NCBI GenBank assembly: GCA_020881915.1
Contig: JAJFPB010000005.1
Coordinates: forward strand, 3,720,001 to 3,784,000
Direction of reading: 5' to 3'
Source of the DNA: Paramyrothecium sp. XJ0827
Taxonomy: Eukaryota > Ascomycota > Sordariomycetes > Hypocreales > Stachybotryaceae
DNA: 64,000 bases
Shown: piece by piece, positions 12,301 to 22,538 of the stretch
How positions within the stretch are numbered: the first letter of the stretch is position 1
Layout of the letters: the number at the start of each line of letters is the position of its first letter
The notes under the pieces: generated by a model
Seen by the model: only the letters and a program-made list of their open reading frames with translations
Database searches by the model: none
What the model was told of the DNA's origin: nothing
Position numbers and translations under genes: made by a program

Positions 12301-12732
12301 AGCCTTCCATGTGCCAGGCGTAGTGTCGTCGTACACGCTTGTGATAGGGGACCTGCTCGCGATCGAATGCGGTGTGTCCACCCAGCCGTCACAGCTAGGT
12401 CAAAGATAGGCACAGCATGCTGTGGTACCCGCTCGTCTGACGCGCCAAGGGCCGCCGTTCAGCAGTAGGGCATGAGGTTGATGTAACAGATTTGATGAAG
12501 CAAGCATTAGAGGGTACATGGCTGCTTTGGTCCCCTTTTCCTTTACCGAGAATTAATTGTCTTCGCCGCCAGAGCCGCCTGACCCCTTCAGTCCGTGTCA
12601 AGCATCAAGCTCAGGAAGCAGGAATCCTTGGAAACGGTGTAACGATGAGGCTTGGTGGTACATCTTGGGTGCAGCCTCGGTCAGGGATGATGCAACATGG
12701 TTGCTTGGTAGGCAGCACGCCCCTGTAGTGAT

Positions 12733-12733
<1 letters not shown>

Positions 12734-12790
<57 letters not shown>
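12734..12790. repeat. CA dinucleotide microsatellite
   Basis: An uninterrupted run of 28 CA units plus a final C (57 bp), flanked by unique sequence. Read on either strand it creates artificial poly-His/Thr or Cys/Val open frames, which should be ignored. Such tracts are prone to length change between strains. Confidence 0.97.
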
Positions 12791-12793
<3 letters not shown>

Positions 12794-13497
12794 GGCAGAA
12801 AATCGCCGTTCGCAGGGTTTTTTTCATTTTGTTTACTACTTTGCTACCGTCGTGGGTTGGTCAGACGGTCAGGTTATTTACCGTAGCGCACTGTGTCGAC
12901 TCGGAGAATGGCTGTACCGTATTCGCTGTCAAATCAGTCGACGTCAGTAATACCGTTAGTTTGCCTCATGGAAGGCTCGAAGAAGGCGCCTTTGCCGCAG
13001 ACACGGTACTTGAGGTGAGCGCAGTGCCTCGAACCACGCCGGGAAGGAGCGGTGGAGACGCTAGGGAAGCGGAATGGTACGTACCCCTGAAAACTCGTTC
13101 ATCTGTACAACCTCACGGTCAGGTATCTTGAGCCAGCCGCTACGCTACCCTTACCTCACACCTTTTTCGCCTCTGATTGCACGGGCGCCCCTGAAAATAC
13201 ATCGTCATAGTCAAAGTCTATCTGCAAGTTTCCGCCCGTCCCCTACAAGGCCTTGGCGTCCCTGCGTGTTTCTTCTCTAGACTTTTCCACGTGTGGAACC
13301 GCCAAGTGGGCTCAGGGCCCTCGCCACGCCCCCTGGAAGGCATCTGATTGACTCGAAGCCGTCTCCACGGCCCGAGTAGGCGCACGCCTCAGCAATGACA
13401 AAACATGGTCTCGCTGTGTGATGTAGACAGACGGTGGCTTCCAAGGCCGTGTATCTGCCAAATCGCCAAACTTGAACAAACAACCTCTCCTCGCATC

Positions 13498-13503
13498 TAT
13501 AAA
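13498..13503 (+). promoter_or_regulatory. TATA box of the HAD hydrolase gene
   Basis: TATAAA preceded by ATC and followed by GACCC, 218 bp upstream of the ATG at 13716. It is followed by a CT-rich stretch (13545-13625), the usual arrangement for fungal transcription starts. This would give a 5' UTR of somewhat under 190 bases. Confidence 0.5.
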
Positions 13504-13715
13504 GACCCAGCACTCCCACCGTCATGAACGGTCACAGTTATTCTCATCCTCTCCATATCAACACTCCATTCTCCTCCTCCACATCCCCCGTCATCGACTT
13601 TCCATCTCTCCATCTTCTATATAGATTGATCTCAGTTCCCTCGTTCTGAGCCATCTTTCTTTCCCGGACCCAACATTTCCATCATACTCTTCGACTCCAA
13701 GTCAAATTGCACATC

Positions 13716-15264
13716 ATGAGCCAGCAAGAGTCATATCAGTCCCAGCAGCAGGAGGCATCCTTCCTCCAGCAGGTTGCCGATGCTCGTTCAAAACTCGATA
13801 ACATGAACCTCGCTTCACATGAGTCCGATTCTTACTCCGGTTCCTCGTCACCAGAGCTCATGGCGGACAGCTCCCGCGCCAGTATCGCCAGTCTGCAGAC
13901 TCCCCCCTCGCCAGCCAGCGCTGCGGATGATACCTTCGTGGCCGACTCTTTCGTCTATGCCTTCGACATTGACGGTGTCCTGGTTCGTGGCGGCAAGGCT
14001 ATTCCGGAAGCACTTGAGACTATGAGGGTTCTCAACGGCGAGAATGAATATGGTATCAAGGTGTAAGTGGAAACCCCCCATTTTCCCCCCAGACCTGTCT
14101 CCAGACATATCGTGAGATCCACATTTTAAGATGGAGGATCGTCAACATGTCGAGTCAGCTGCACCACACGTCCCAAGGTTATCAACTAACACATTTGCCA
14201 GTCCTCACATTTTCCTGACCAACGGTGGCGGCAAGACCGAGGAGGAGCGTTGCTCCGATCTCTCTCGCCAACTCGAGTGCGACATTAAGCCCGGCCAGTT
14301 CATCTGCGGTCACACCCCAATGAGGGAAATGGCTGAGAAGTACAAGACCGTTCTTGTCGTTGGAGGTGAAGGCGAGAAGTGTCGCCAGGTTGCTGAAGGC
14401 TACGGATTTACTGATGTTGTCACCCCTGGCGACATCATCAAGTACAACTCGGCCACCACCCCCTTCCGCAAGCTCACTCCTCAGGAGCATGCTGCCTCTC
14501 GTGATCGCGACTTCTCAGATGTTATCATTGACGCCGTTTTCGTCTTTGCCGACTCTCGCGATTGGGCTGGTGATATCCAGATCATGCTTGACATTGCCAT
14601 GTCTCAGGGCGGTCGCGTTGGCACCCGCAGCTCAACCTTTGACGAGGGTCCTCCCTTCTTCTTCTCTCACAACGATGTCGTCTGGTCTGCCGCTCACGAG
14701 CACGTCCGCCTCGGCATGGGAGCCCTTCGTCGCATGTTTGAGGTTACCTTCCGCGACCTGACTGACGGCAAGGGCAAGCTTCACACCCATGCTTTTGGAA
14801 AGCCCCAGGTTTCGACTTTCGAATTTGCCTCGCGCCTGATGACCCAATGGCGCAACACTGAGCACGGCTTGGTCGCTCCCCCTAAGACTGTCTACTTTGT
14901 CGGCGACACTCCCGAGAGTGACATCCGTGGTACCAACGCCGTCAACGAGCAAGCTCCCAACGAGTGGCACAGCATTCTCGTCAAGACGGGAGTCTACCAG
15001 GATGGCACTGAGCCCGCCTATAAGCCCCGCGTCACCGTGGATACTGTCCTTGATGCCGTCAACTACGGTATTCAGCGTGAGATGCGCAAGCGTGTCGTCA
15101 GCTCTCTCAAGCAGGACGTTCTCGGTGAAGCCAATATCCTAGCCGCTCAGGACAGCAGCGCTATTGACACTACCGAGCTGCACCTCGACGAGGCTGTCAC
15201 CCAGAAGGGTACTGCGCTGATGGCTGGTACCGCCCGAGGTGCTCCCAACGACGTCAGCGTCTAA
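13716..15264 (+). CDS. HAD-superfamily hydrolase, CECR5/HAD-IIA type
   Basis: Haloacid-dehalogenase-like phosphatase of subclass IIA, related to the CECR5 family; the substrate is unknown. Two exons, 13716-14062 and 14202-15264, give 469 residues. The splice joins GIKV to PHIFLTNGGG. HAD motif I is DIDGVL (D84 nucleophile, D86 acid/base) and motif II lies in FLTNGGGKTEEERC. The C-terminal motif III/IV region is VGDTPESDIRGTN. The N-terminal 75 residues are Gln/Ser-rich and look disordered, without a clear mitochondrial presequence, although some CECR5 relatives are mitochondrial. The C-terminal 60 residues beyond the core are also poorly conserved in appearance. The gene converges with the XRCC2-like gene on the other strand. 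Confidence 0.85.
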
Positions 15265-16535
15265 GCAGCAACTTTCTACTTCTTTTCACCTGAAAGCTTT
15301 TTATTTCCTTTGTTCGCACAGCATGGAATAACGGAGTTATGGGTTCATCATACACAAAGATTGGTTTAGCATTTTACCCACCAACCACTACAACAGTGGT
15401 GGTGTTTGGATCGAGTGACGGTCTTCTCGACCCATCTTCTTCACACACATATAGAACGATTTCTGATGCGAAGCAATACCCCCTGATGAGCATCACATCA
15501 TTACCAGATAGATATCTACCTAGATTAGACAGCTACAAATGTCAAGATTTGGGAAATAAAACCGAATGCTTAGTAGTCATGTGAATATTGTGTTTTCCCA
15601 TGTAAGTGTTCATCAAATGTGCCCGAGTTGTTGACAACGGCTTTCAACTTGAGAGAGAGTTTCAAATTGGGAAGAAACCCCTATTAGCTCTCCCATCATC
15701 ACACGCCATTTCACTACATGTCTCATTTTTTTAATTTTTACCGCTGTAACCGCAACTTTGAACACGGTCTGGTTTGTTATAAGCACACTCCCCACTCCGG
15801 CGCTGCATTGATTTCAAAGTCGTTTCTGCGCAAGCACAGGATCCTACACAGTACACACCCAGACCAAGTGGGAACACTCTCAAGCACTGAAGCAAGACGG
15901 TACTCCCCACCGGGTAGGGATCGGCAGTGACATTTCCCTCGAATGCTATTGTCCCTCCCACTGCGAACAATCAAGGAATAATCGAAACGGCATTCGGGAC
16001 TTTGCGGAGGTTGGGCAAAGTGAGTGGGTTTAGCCCAGTTAATGCGCGGTGATGGCATGCAGATCACCTGCAAACAGCCAAAGAGAATACAAAGAGAAGA
16101 GAAACCACAAAAGAAGATCCGATGATCACAAATAAGTCCCTCAGTGGGTGGTACCACTGCAGCTGTACGGCCTCCGGTTTGGTTGATGTAGGCTTGGCAG
16201 AACCAGGTAGGGAGAGATTCACAAGATCTGCTCGTGCGGCCCGCCAAGGCGCGGTATCAACACTTCCTCCTCGGGCGTACCAAGAACCGTGAGGATGGCG
16301 ATTATACCCACATGGTCCGGATATCAGCGGGTGAGGTGGTCCTCAACCCCTTGGGGTTTTCTTTGGGGGTATCCATTGGGACATCTGGAGAGATTGGGGA
16401 CATACGTGCCTGGAGCTGTGCGGGATGCGGAGTTATGGTCCGTTTGTGGGCGTGGGACGGGTTGGATACAGGTTGGATGGTGCCAACATGATACCCTGAA
16501 GAGTCAACCAACTTGGCAGCTACCACTGTCACATC
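15265..16535. other. Convergent intergenic region
   Basis: Lies between the 3' ends of the HAD hydrolase (+) and the XRCC2-like gene (-). It presumably holds both 3' UTRs. No gene, RNA or repeat was recognised in it. Confidence 0.5.
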
Positions 16536-17740
16536 TCATTGTCCAGTTTGGTCAACGGTGTCCTCGTTGAACGCAAAGCTGCCCCACGGCGATGCGGCAG
16601 CCCACCCCGCAGCATCAACGACTTCTTGTCGCGCATCGCGTCGGTCCATGGCCTCGTGCGCACTCGAACCCACGGCAAAGGCAGTAACAGCCGTCCTGTC
16701 CACGCGCAACCACCCCTTCCAGGATGATGTAATGTCGCCAGCGGCGCCGTGACTGCTCCCCAGGACGATAGTGCCCCACAGCGGCCGGCCGGCGCTGGCA
16801 TGGTGGTGAAAAGAGGCGCCCGGCGCACCTTGGTCCAGCTCGCCGGTTCGGGGTGCCGCCTGGGGAGAAGCCGCGGCTTGTCTGCCGTACAGCATCCAAT
16901 TTACCGCTTGGGTTACCACAGCCCTGACGTCCTCGAGGGTGCTTCTCCTTGCGGCACGCTGCACGTACACGTGCCTTAGATCTTCAGCAGCGCATGCCAG
17001 TCGCGTTGGGTCAAAGCAGCCGTCCAGATCGACAATGAGCACGGCTCTGCAGTGCGGAGGGGATACGAGGGCGGCGACGACGACGTAAATCAGCGGTAGG
17101 CTGCGGCCGGCGATGGAGAGGGCAGGGTTGTGGGTGGCGGCGGCATGGCGGGTAGCCACCTCGTCAAGATCGGGGATATGAGTAAGTTTGAGGCGCCTGG
17201 TGATGCTGGGGTGCATAGAAGCGGTGCTAGTGATGTTGGGGTTGGTACCGGTGATGGCTGTCGATAGTGTTGTTGACTGGTGGACAGCAGCACGGAGGCT
17301 CTCGAGAACCTGTACAACTAGTGAGCACTTCCATGAACATCTCGGGTTCGAAATTTCCCATGAAAGAATTTTTATTTGCATTGAAGAATCAAAGATCTTG
17401 AGAGATGCAAAATGCCTTTCATGTCATTCAATGTGGTAAGATGCAAAACGACGTGGAGTTGCGCTTGCAACACCCGCAAGAATGACGAAGAGGTTCAAAA
17501 TAATTCCAAACAAAAACGAAGGAGGGAAAAAGGATTACTCTTGCATTTCGTCACAAGAATTGAGTAGGAGGCTTTTTCTTTTATGGGTTGGTGTAGTGAG
17601 TGATGCCCGTCGTTGTGCTTGTTGACGGCCATGTAGCCTAAGTCCCAGAGGTGAGGCAGACAGGAAATGACAAAACTCACCTCTTCCAGACTCATCTCCT
17701 CAATCTCCCCCAACACCCGCCGTCCTACCACCGCCTCCAT
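16536..17740 (-). CDS. XRCC2/Rad51-like DNA repair protein lacking a canonical Walker A motif
   Basis: RecA-fold protein resembling fungal XRCC2-type Rad51 paralogues, which assist homologous recombination. Two exons on the minus strand, 17740-17681 and 17309-16536 (intron 371 bp), give 277 residues; the splice restores SLEEVLESLR. The nucleotide-binding strand reads NPALSIAGRSLPLIYVV at about residues 81-97: the hydrophobic frame of a P-loop is there, but the glycine-rich GKT/S loop is absent. A Walker B-like VLIVDLDG follows at about 111-118. Later conserved-looking segments include GDITSSWKGWLRVDR and an aromatic C-terminal end. The start at 17740 is supported by the closely spaced divergent Som1 gene. 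Assignment rests on remembered family pattern and could instead be a more distant RecA-like relative. I see no in-frame stop or frame break. Confidence 0.62.
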
Positions 17741-17816
17741 CTCGCAGAAGGAGTCGAAGGTCACCTTTTTTTTCTTTATTTCCTTTTCCCCTCCCCTTCC
17801 TCTTCTTCCAAGCAGG
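17741..17816. promoter_or_regulatory. Very short bidirectional promoter, XRCC2-like / SOM1
   Basis: Only 76 bp separate the two divergent start codons. The stretch is pyrimidine-rich on the plus strand (17764-17812), consistent with a SOM1 leader. The two transcripts' 5' ends almost certainly overlap the neighbouring gene. Confidence 0.55.
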
Positions 17817-18392
17817 ATGACGCCACCGTGCCAGTCGTTCGCCGCGGCGGATCTACCGCGGATGGTCCAGCAGGACGTCCGCGGGCGCAGGCGCAAAGTG
17901 GCCGACGAGGCCGGGACACGAAGCAGCGGTAACCGCGTCGACCTCGGGGCCTGTGAGCTGCTGCGGATGCTGCAGTACAAATGCGACGTAGAGAGGCCGT
18001 TGACCAAGGACAGCGCCGTCCGGTGTTTTCCCGTTGATCGCTTGTTCCGGAGGTAAGTTGGAGGTTTTTGGTTGAGTTCTACATACATCATCTCGGAAAG
18101 CCGGCTTGGGCCGTTCCCTTCCCTCACAGCGTCCTTTCCCGCCATTCTGCATCCGCCCCAAATCCAGCACTCCAGTCCTCTCGGAGCAGGTTTCTTTCGG
18201 CCAGCATTGGTTTCTAACTTTCTTGCCAGATGTCAAGATAAAAAGGGAAGTTTCATGGTCGAGACCACAGCTTGGGAGGGAACACAACAACCCGCTGCTA
18301 GCAGCAATGGCAGTCATGATGGGTCGAGCAAGCCAACACAGCCCACGTATCAGTGGTCAACGCATTGGTCGGAACCAGACCCGACGCCGTAA
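17817..18392 (+). CDS. SOM1: Mitochondrial inner membrane peptidase-associated protein Som1
   Basis: Small mitochondrial protein; in yeast Som1 is needed for activity of the Imp1/Imp2 inner-membrane peptidase complex that matures exported proteins. Exons 17817-18052 and 18230-18392 give 132 residues. The family signature is clear across the splice: CELLRMLQYKCDVE, then a Cys-containing segment ending in RLFRRCQ, then TVE/VETTAWEG-like residues (here FMVETTAWEG). The first exon encodes a basic linker after MTPP. The C-terminal 40 residues are Ser/Thr/Pro-rich and variable. Head-to-head with the XRCC2-like gene and convergent with COX9, another mitochondrial gene. The donor GTAAGT and acceptor GCCAG are standard. 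Confidence 0.85.
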
Positions 18393-19013
18393 CGCAATCT
18401 TGCCTTTCGTCTACTTTTCATCATCAAGCATTCAATCGCATCCCGTCTTGGATTGCGTGCGACATGCTGCCGAACCGGAAAGCCCAATGGGCTTATTCAC
18501 GGGCTAGTTAACCGGTACACATCCTAACTGATGGAGCTCTGACGTTCCGTTTCTTTGTATCAACGACGAATCATCAATACCCTTACTTGTACATTACAAC
18601 GTGAAGCTGTTATAGTTCCCATAATTCACATAATCAACAAACATACTACACAGGTTGTCATAGATAGAAGTTAGTCACGACAAATCATCCGCATGCTCAA
18701 AAGCAATCCCCCCAAATGGTCCTTGACGTCGGTCAATTATCCACAGAGCAAGAACACACATCTCAAAAGGTCACGAAACACAATGGCTGTAACACATAGG
18801 AAAGTTGGCTTGAGCCTGTGACGACATGGTTGCCTTGGTCTATAGTACAGATTGTCCCGGCCGACCGTGTCAATCGCAGCCTTTGTTATGTCTTTCGTTG
18901 TCCCTCCGTCTATCGAGCGTACCCACGCATACCCGGCGGTTTCCCATCGTCCCATTTGTCGCCCAGGACATTACTCTCTCAATCCAAGCTCTTCATGGTC
19001 GATCGGGTTTCGT
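18393..19013. other. Convergent intergenic region SOM1 / COX9
   Basis: 621 bp holding the two 3' UTRs. Nothing else was recognised. Confidence 0.5.
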
Positions 19014-19509
19014 TTACTGGGCCTGCTGGGCGGCGCGCTCCTTCTCGAGCTTGTCGTAGTAGGCGTCGCGGGCGTTGGTTCGGGGCATGTGGAAGCCGTA
19101 CCTGGCACAAGCATGTCAGGATATCCGGTGTCTCAATTGCGGGCTCCCATGGCTTTTTATCATGGAGGCGTCGTTGAACAGGGCGTCTTACCACCAGAAG
19201 TTGGCCATAACGAATCCGGATCCTAATGAAAGGTTAGCAGGAGAGGCTTCGAAACAACGAGTAACATCCGGCGAGCAATGTTCTCAGCACAACACCCCGA
19301 GATGCAGTCTCAAAGGGCCATTAGGATACGTACCCAGACCAATTGCAATGTCCAGGACGAGCTTGCGTCGGAGCATCTGCGCAATCACCAAGTTAGCCCA
19401 CAAAAGCTTCCTCCCAAAGGCCCCAGCAAATCCCGAGCTCCCGGACACCGGACCGGGGCCGCCATTGAGTCGCAATACGTACGCCGGTGATAGGAGCGAT
19501 GGCCGCCAT
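19014..19509 (-). CDS. COX9: Cytochrome c oxidase subunit VIIa (Cox9-type)
   Basis: Single-pass subunit of respiratory complex IV in the inner mitochondrial membrane. Four exons on the minus strand, 19509-19483, 19376-19334, 19222-19192 and 19101-19014, encode only 62 residues. The joined protein starts MAAIAPITGMLRRKLVLD, continues through a hydrophobic segment with a WWYGFHMP turn, and ends in a charged helix. This is the usual Pezizomycotina Cox7a/Cox9 pattern and length. All junctions use GT/AG and keep frame. Because every exon is 88 bp or shorter, open-frame searches miss it. It is divergent from MRPL22 with 272 bp between start codons. Confidence 0.9.
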
Positions 19510-19781
19510 TGTGATTGATTTGGTTTTTGCGAGCGTGAACGGCGACGGTGAGTGGCTGTGGTGCGTATAGCTGTGAGATACGTTATGGTCAGAGGCAGTC
19601 GTTCGCTCAAGCATGACCTGATGTTAATCACGCTAAAGCTATGTCACGTGATGCGAGCTTCGGCGTCGGCAGAACCCCGGATTCGAGAAAAAGATCAACT
19701 TTTGGGAGACGGCTGCAAGCCAGCAACGATCGTGTGAGCTTTGTTGGAGGCACAATTGAATTGCACCCCCAATAGTCGGCC
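19510..19781. promoter_or_regulatory. Shared divergent promoter, COX9 / MRPL22
   Basis: 272 bp between two nuclear genes for mitochondrial proteins. It includes TCACGTGAT at 19641-19649, an E-box-like CACGTG of the kind bound by bHLH factors, placed near the middle and so able to serve both genes. Coordinated expression is inference. Confidence 0.5.
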
Positions 19782-20959
19782 ATGAGTCTCCGTCTAGCCG
19801 CGAGGCGGCTGGCGTTGTCAGGTACGATACGATTAGATCCCACCTCATCGGAGGTGAAGCTCCTTCCAATCCAATTGCTAACTCCTAAGCTTCTGCAGCC
19901 GGATCCGCCCCTGCGAGAACGGGCACTCCAGTACCTGTCCTTACATCCACCTTGGGACCTTGCGAGCAACGACGACACAAGTGGCTCGACAATGTCTTCA
20001 AGCCTTGGAGGAGCGTCAAGGCCAAGGGCGGGAAGAGCGATGGCCAAGGCCAGATTGGGCCCGAGCTGGACGACCCCCGAGAACGGCAAAAGTACCTTCA
20101 ACGCACCTTCTCCGAGAAAACCGAGGGCAGCATCTTCCAGGACGAGATTGACAGCGCCAACAAGGTGTCTGCAAGCCGCGACGCGGCCTCCCCGGCCTCT
20201 GTCGTCCGCACGCGAGAAAACACGGCCATGGTGCTGGATCCAGACCCGCTGAGCCGGGTGCGCTGGCAGCGCAGAAAGGTCATCCAGTTGGTGCGACGCG
20301 GCGGGCGCCTGACCAAGGAGGAGCGCGTGCGGGCTACGGAGAGGCAGCTGCTGCACAAGAGCGAGTTCCTCCCCACCAGCGTCAAGAAGCTTGTCATGCT
20401 GTCGCGCCAGATCGCCGGCAAGACGATCGACGACGCCATCATCCAGATGCAGTGGTCCAAGAAGAAGATGGCCCGGGAGATGCGCTACTACCTCGAGGAG
20501 GCGCGCGACCTGGCCATTGCCCAGCGCGGCATGGGCCTGGGCAAGGTCAACGGCGAGCTCTTCGAGTCGCCTCGCAAGATCAAGACGCTCGATGGCAAGT
20601 GGATCGAAATTGTCGACCCCTCGCGGATATACGTCGCCGAGTCCTGGGTCGGACGCGGACCCTGGCGTGGCAAGGAGATTGACTACAAGGGACGAGGAAG
20701 GATGGGAATCATCAAGCATCCTGCCACAAGTACGTCTGAACCACAATCCCTCAGCAGCCGACCTGCAGAGGGCTTGTTCCACACATTTTCCGGCCAGTGC
20801 TAACCTTACTGCTTTCTAGGCTTTTCCGTTGTCCTCAAGGAGGAGAGGACCAGAATCAGAGAATACGACGAGCGGGAGGCAAGGAAGTCGGCTAAGGGCC
20901 CGTGGGTGCATCTGCCGAACCGCCGCGTCCCAGGCCAGCGGCCATACTACTCGTGGTAA
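19782..20959 (+). CDS. MRPL22: Mitochondrial large-subunit ribosomal protein uL22m
   Basis: Component of the mitochondrial 54S ribosomal subunit lining the exit tunnel. Exons 19782-19821, 19899-20729 and 20820-20959 give 336 residues. The first exon encodes a typical basic presequence (MSLRLAARRLAL). The uL22 core spans roughly residues 170-280: KLVMLSRQIAGKTIDDAIIQM and KMAREMRYYLEEARDLA are helices of the fold. A fungal-specific C-terminus includes GRGRMGIIKHP and ends in the aromatic QRPYYSW. The final intron splits the serine before FSVVLKEE. A charged mitochondrial-specific N-terminal extension of about 140 residues precedes the core, normal for the family. Confidence 0.9.
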
Positions 20960-21426
20960 ACCCCCTATTGGTGACTTTTCCTCGCACGTCCATCTACAAC
21001 ATCCTACCGAGTTCCATACATCATTAGATCAGCGCAGTCTCGAGCATCTCTCAAGGCTTGTACTTTTAGCAACCATGTAAAAATATGTACATTGAAATGC
21101 TGCACACCTTCCATACTTTTGTCATCCGATGTCGCAAATACGAGTTCGCCAGAGGTTCGAGAAGAACAACTAAGTGCCGAGTTGAGGGACATTGCACGCG
21201 TGTATAACTTGGTCACCAAGACCTGTCATGCATCGGGCTAGGCCTCTCAAAGGTATAAGTTTTAACTGCTGTGATATTTTCATTCCTTGTCATTGCAGAA
21301 CCGTCACCACCCTAAATTGCCATAGGTACAGGGAAAGTTTAAAAACTAAAAGTAAAATCAAGCCAAATTGCATTTGTGCCTGCGGTCGCCCGCATTGGGT
21401 GTTTTTCACACCCTTTAAGACCATCA
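20960..21426. other. Convergent intergenic region MRPL22 / CFEM gene
   Basis: 467 bp of presumed 3' UTRs. Nothing else was recognised. Confidence 0.5.
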
Positions 21427-22538
21427 TCACACCATGGTTCGAGGCTGCTGTCGCGGTAGCATGTCCTCATACCTGGTCGTCATTTCAATGTCGCCGTATT
21501 TCTCGTATTGAGAATCGTCAGGAGAGCCATAGCCTGCCCTTGATCCTGAGATGGGCTTGGAAATTTCGAGTGGCATGCGCTTGGGCTGCCGCTTGCGTTG
21601 CCTGAGGAGGCACCAAGCGACGAAGAGAGCGGCCACAGCGGCGACAACTGCACCAACGGCAATTCCAATCTTGGCCGCGGTCGACAGGCCAGACGAGGTT
21701 CCTGTTTCGCCCTCGTTCTCTTTGTCGTCCTTCTCGCTCTCGTCCTTCTCGGTGTTGTTGTCTTGGGTCGAAGGGGCTGTTGAGGAAGGAGAAGCAGATG
21801 TCGCCGTGCTCACTGACGACGTCGACAGAGCCTCTGTGGTCTAGCATGGGCATGTTAGCGCAAGGAGCCAAGGAGACTGGGCTGTATTAACTCACAGCGG
21901 GCTCACTGGAAGATGGTGAAGAGGTCGTTGGCGCAGCGCTTGACGTCTCTGCTGGTGCTGAGGTCTCGACAGCCTGGGATGTTGTCGGAGGAGACTGAGA
22001 GGTCGTCTCAGCCGGCGCTGGGGCAGATGTGGTCGCAGGGGCTGGAGGCTCGCTTGATGGTGGTGCGCTGGATGGAGGAGGGGCCGATGATTCGGGAGCA
22101 GGAGGAGCAGACGACTCGGCAGGGGCCGGAGCTGAGCTTGGGGCTGCTGGGGCAACATCTGCTTTGAAGTCAGTATCTTGCGCTTCAACTTAGACAAATG
22201 TTCATGTTAACGAACTCAAGCAGAACTCCGAGGACAAATATGTTTTGATGTTGTTGTCGTTTGCACCACATTTTGCGCTGGCGCAGTCCCGAATGCCATT
22301 GTGAAAGTCTGCACTCGGGCACAAACACGCCTTGTCCTCAGCACTGGCGCAGCTGAACTTGGGAAAGTCGGCCCTGACCTGCCCAGCACATTCCGCCTAG
22401 AGGAGGGGGGTTAATGACAGAGTCGGTGTGCGATGATTACAGGTAACTCACCACGCAAGCTGGAACAACGTCCTGTGCAGCGACAGAAACCAGCTGCAAG
22501 GCGCTCAGGACGCCCACGACGGAAAGAAGAGTACGCAT
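21427..22538 (-). CDS. CFEM-domain single-pass membrane protein with Ser/Thr/Pro-rich stalk
   Basis: Secreted-pathway surface protein. Four exons on the minus strand, 22538-22452, 22396-22216, 22158-21896 and 21840-21427, give 314 residues. It begins with a signal peptide (MRTLLSVVGVLSALQL, cut near AAQ). The CFEM domain has the expected eight cysteines: ACV, AEC, FSC, KACLC, RDC, AKC and EFC. The aspartate in AEDKAC is at the position that holds haem iron in characterised yeast CFEM proteins. A 130-residue Ser/Thr/Pro/Ala-rich stalk follows, then one transmembrane helix (IGIAVGAVVAAVAALFVAW) and a basic cytoplasmic tail of about 60 residues. It is therefore a type I membrane protein rather than a GPI-anchored CFEM protein. 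Possible roles are haem/iron handling, adhesion or surface sensing; the sequence does not decide. Intron 2 has a NAGNAG acceptor. Confidence 0.88.

Larger units (their letters stand above)
9333..13715. other. 4.4 kb intergenic stretch without a recognisable gene
   Basis: Open frames here are short and mutually overlapping, and none matched a family I know. An AT-rich patch lies at about 12105-12240 and a long CA microsatellite at 12734-12790. The last 250 bases are pyrimidine-rich and carry a TATA box, and form the promoter and leader of the HAD hydrolase gene. A lineage-specific or non-coding gene could be hidden here but I cannot support one. Confidence 0.5.

Noticed and set aside
12598..12886. 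Open frames with poly-Cys/Val or poly-His/Thr runs
   Set aside because: They are simply the CA microsatellite translated and have no other protein-like content.
17335..17365. tRNA B-box-like GGGTTCGAAATTTCCC
   Set aside because: No matching A box or acceptor stem upstream; it lies in an intron of the XRCC2-like gene.
17853..18317. Long minus-strand frame opposite SOM1
   Set aside because: It is the shadow of the SOM1 exons; the plus-strand reading has clear Som1 motifs and proper splice sites.
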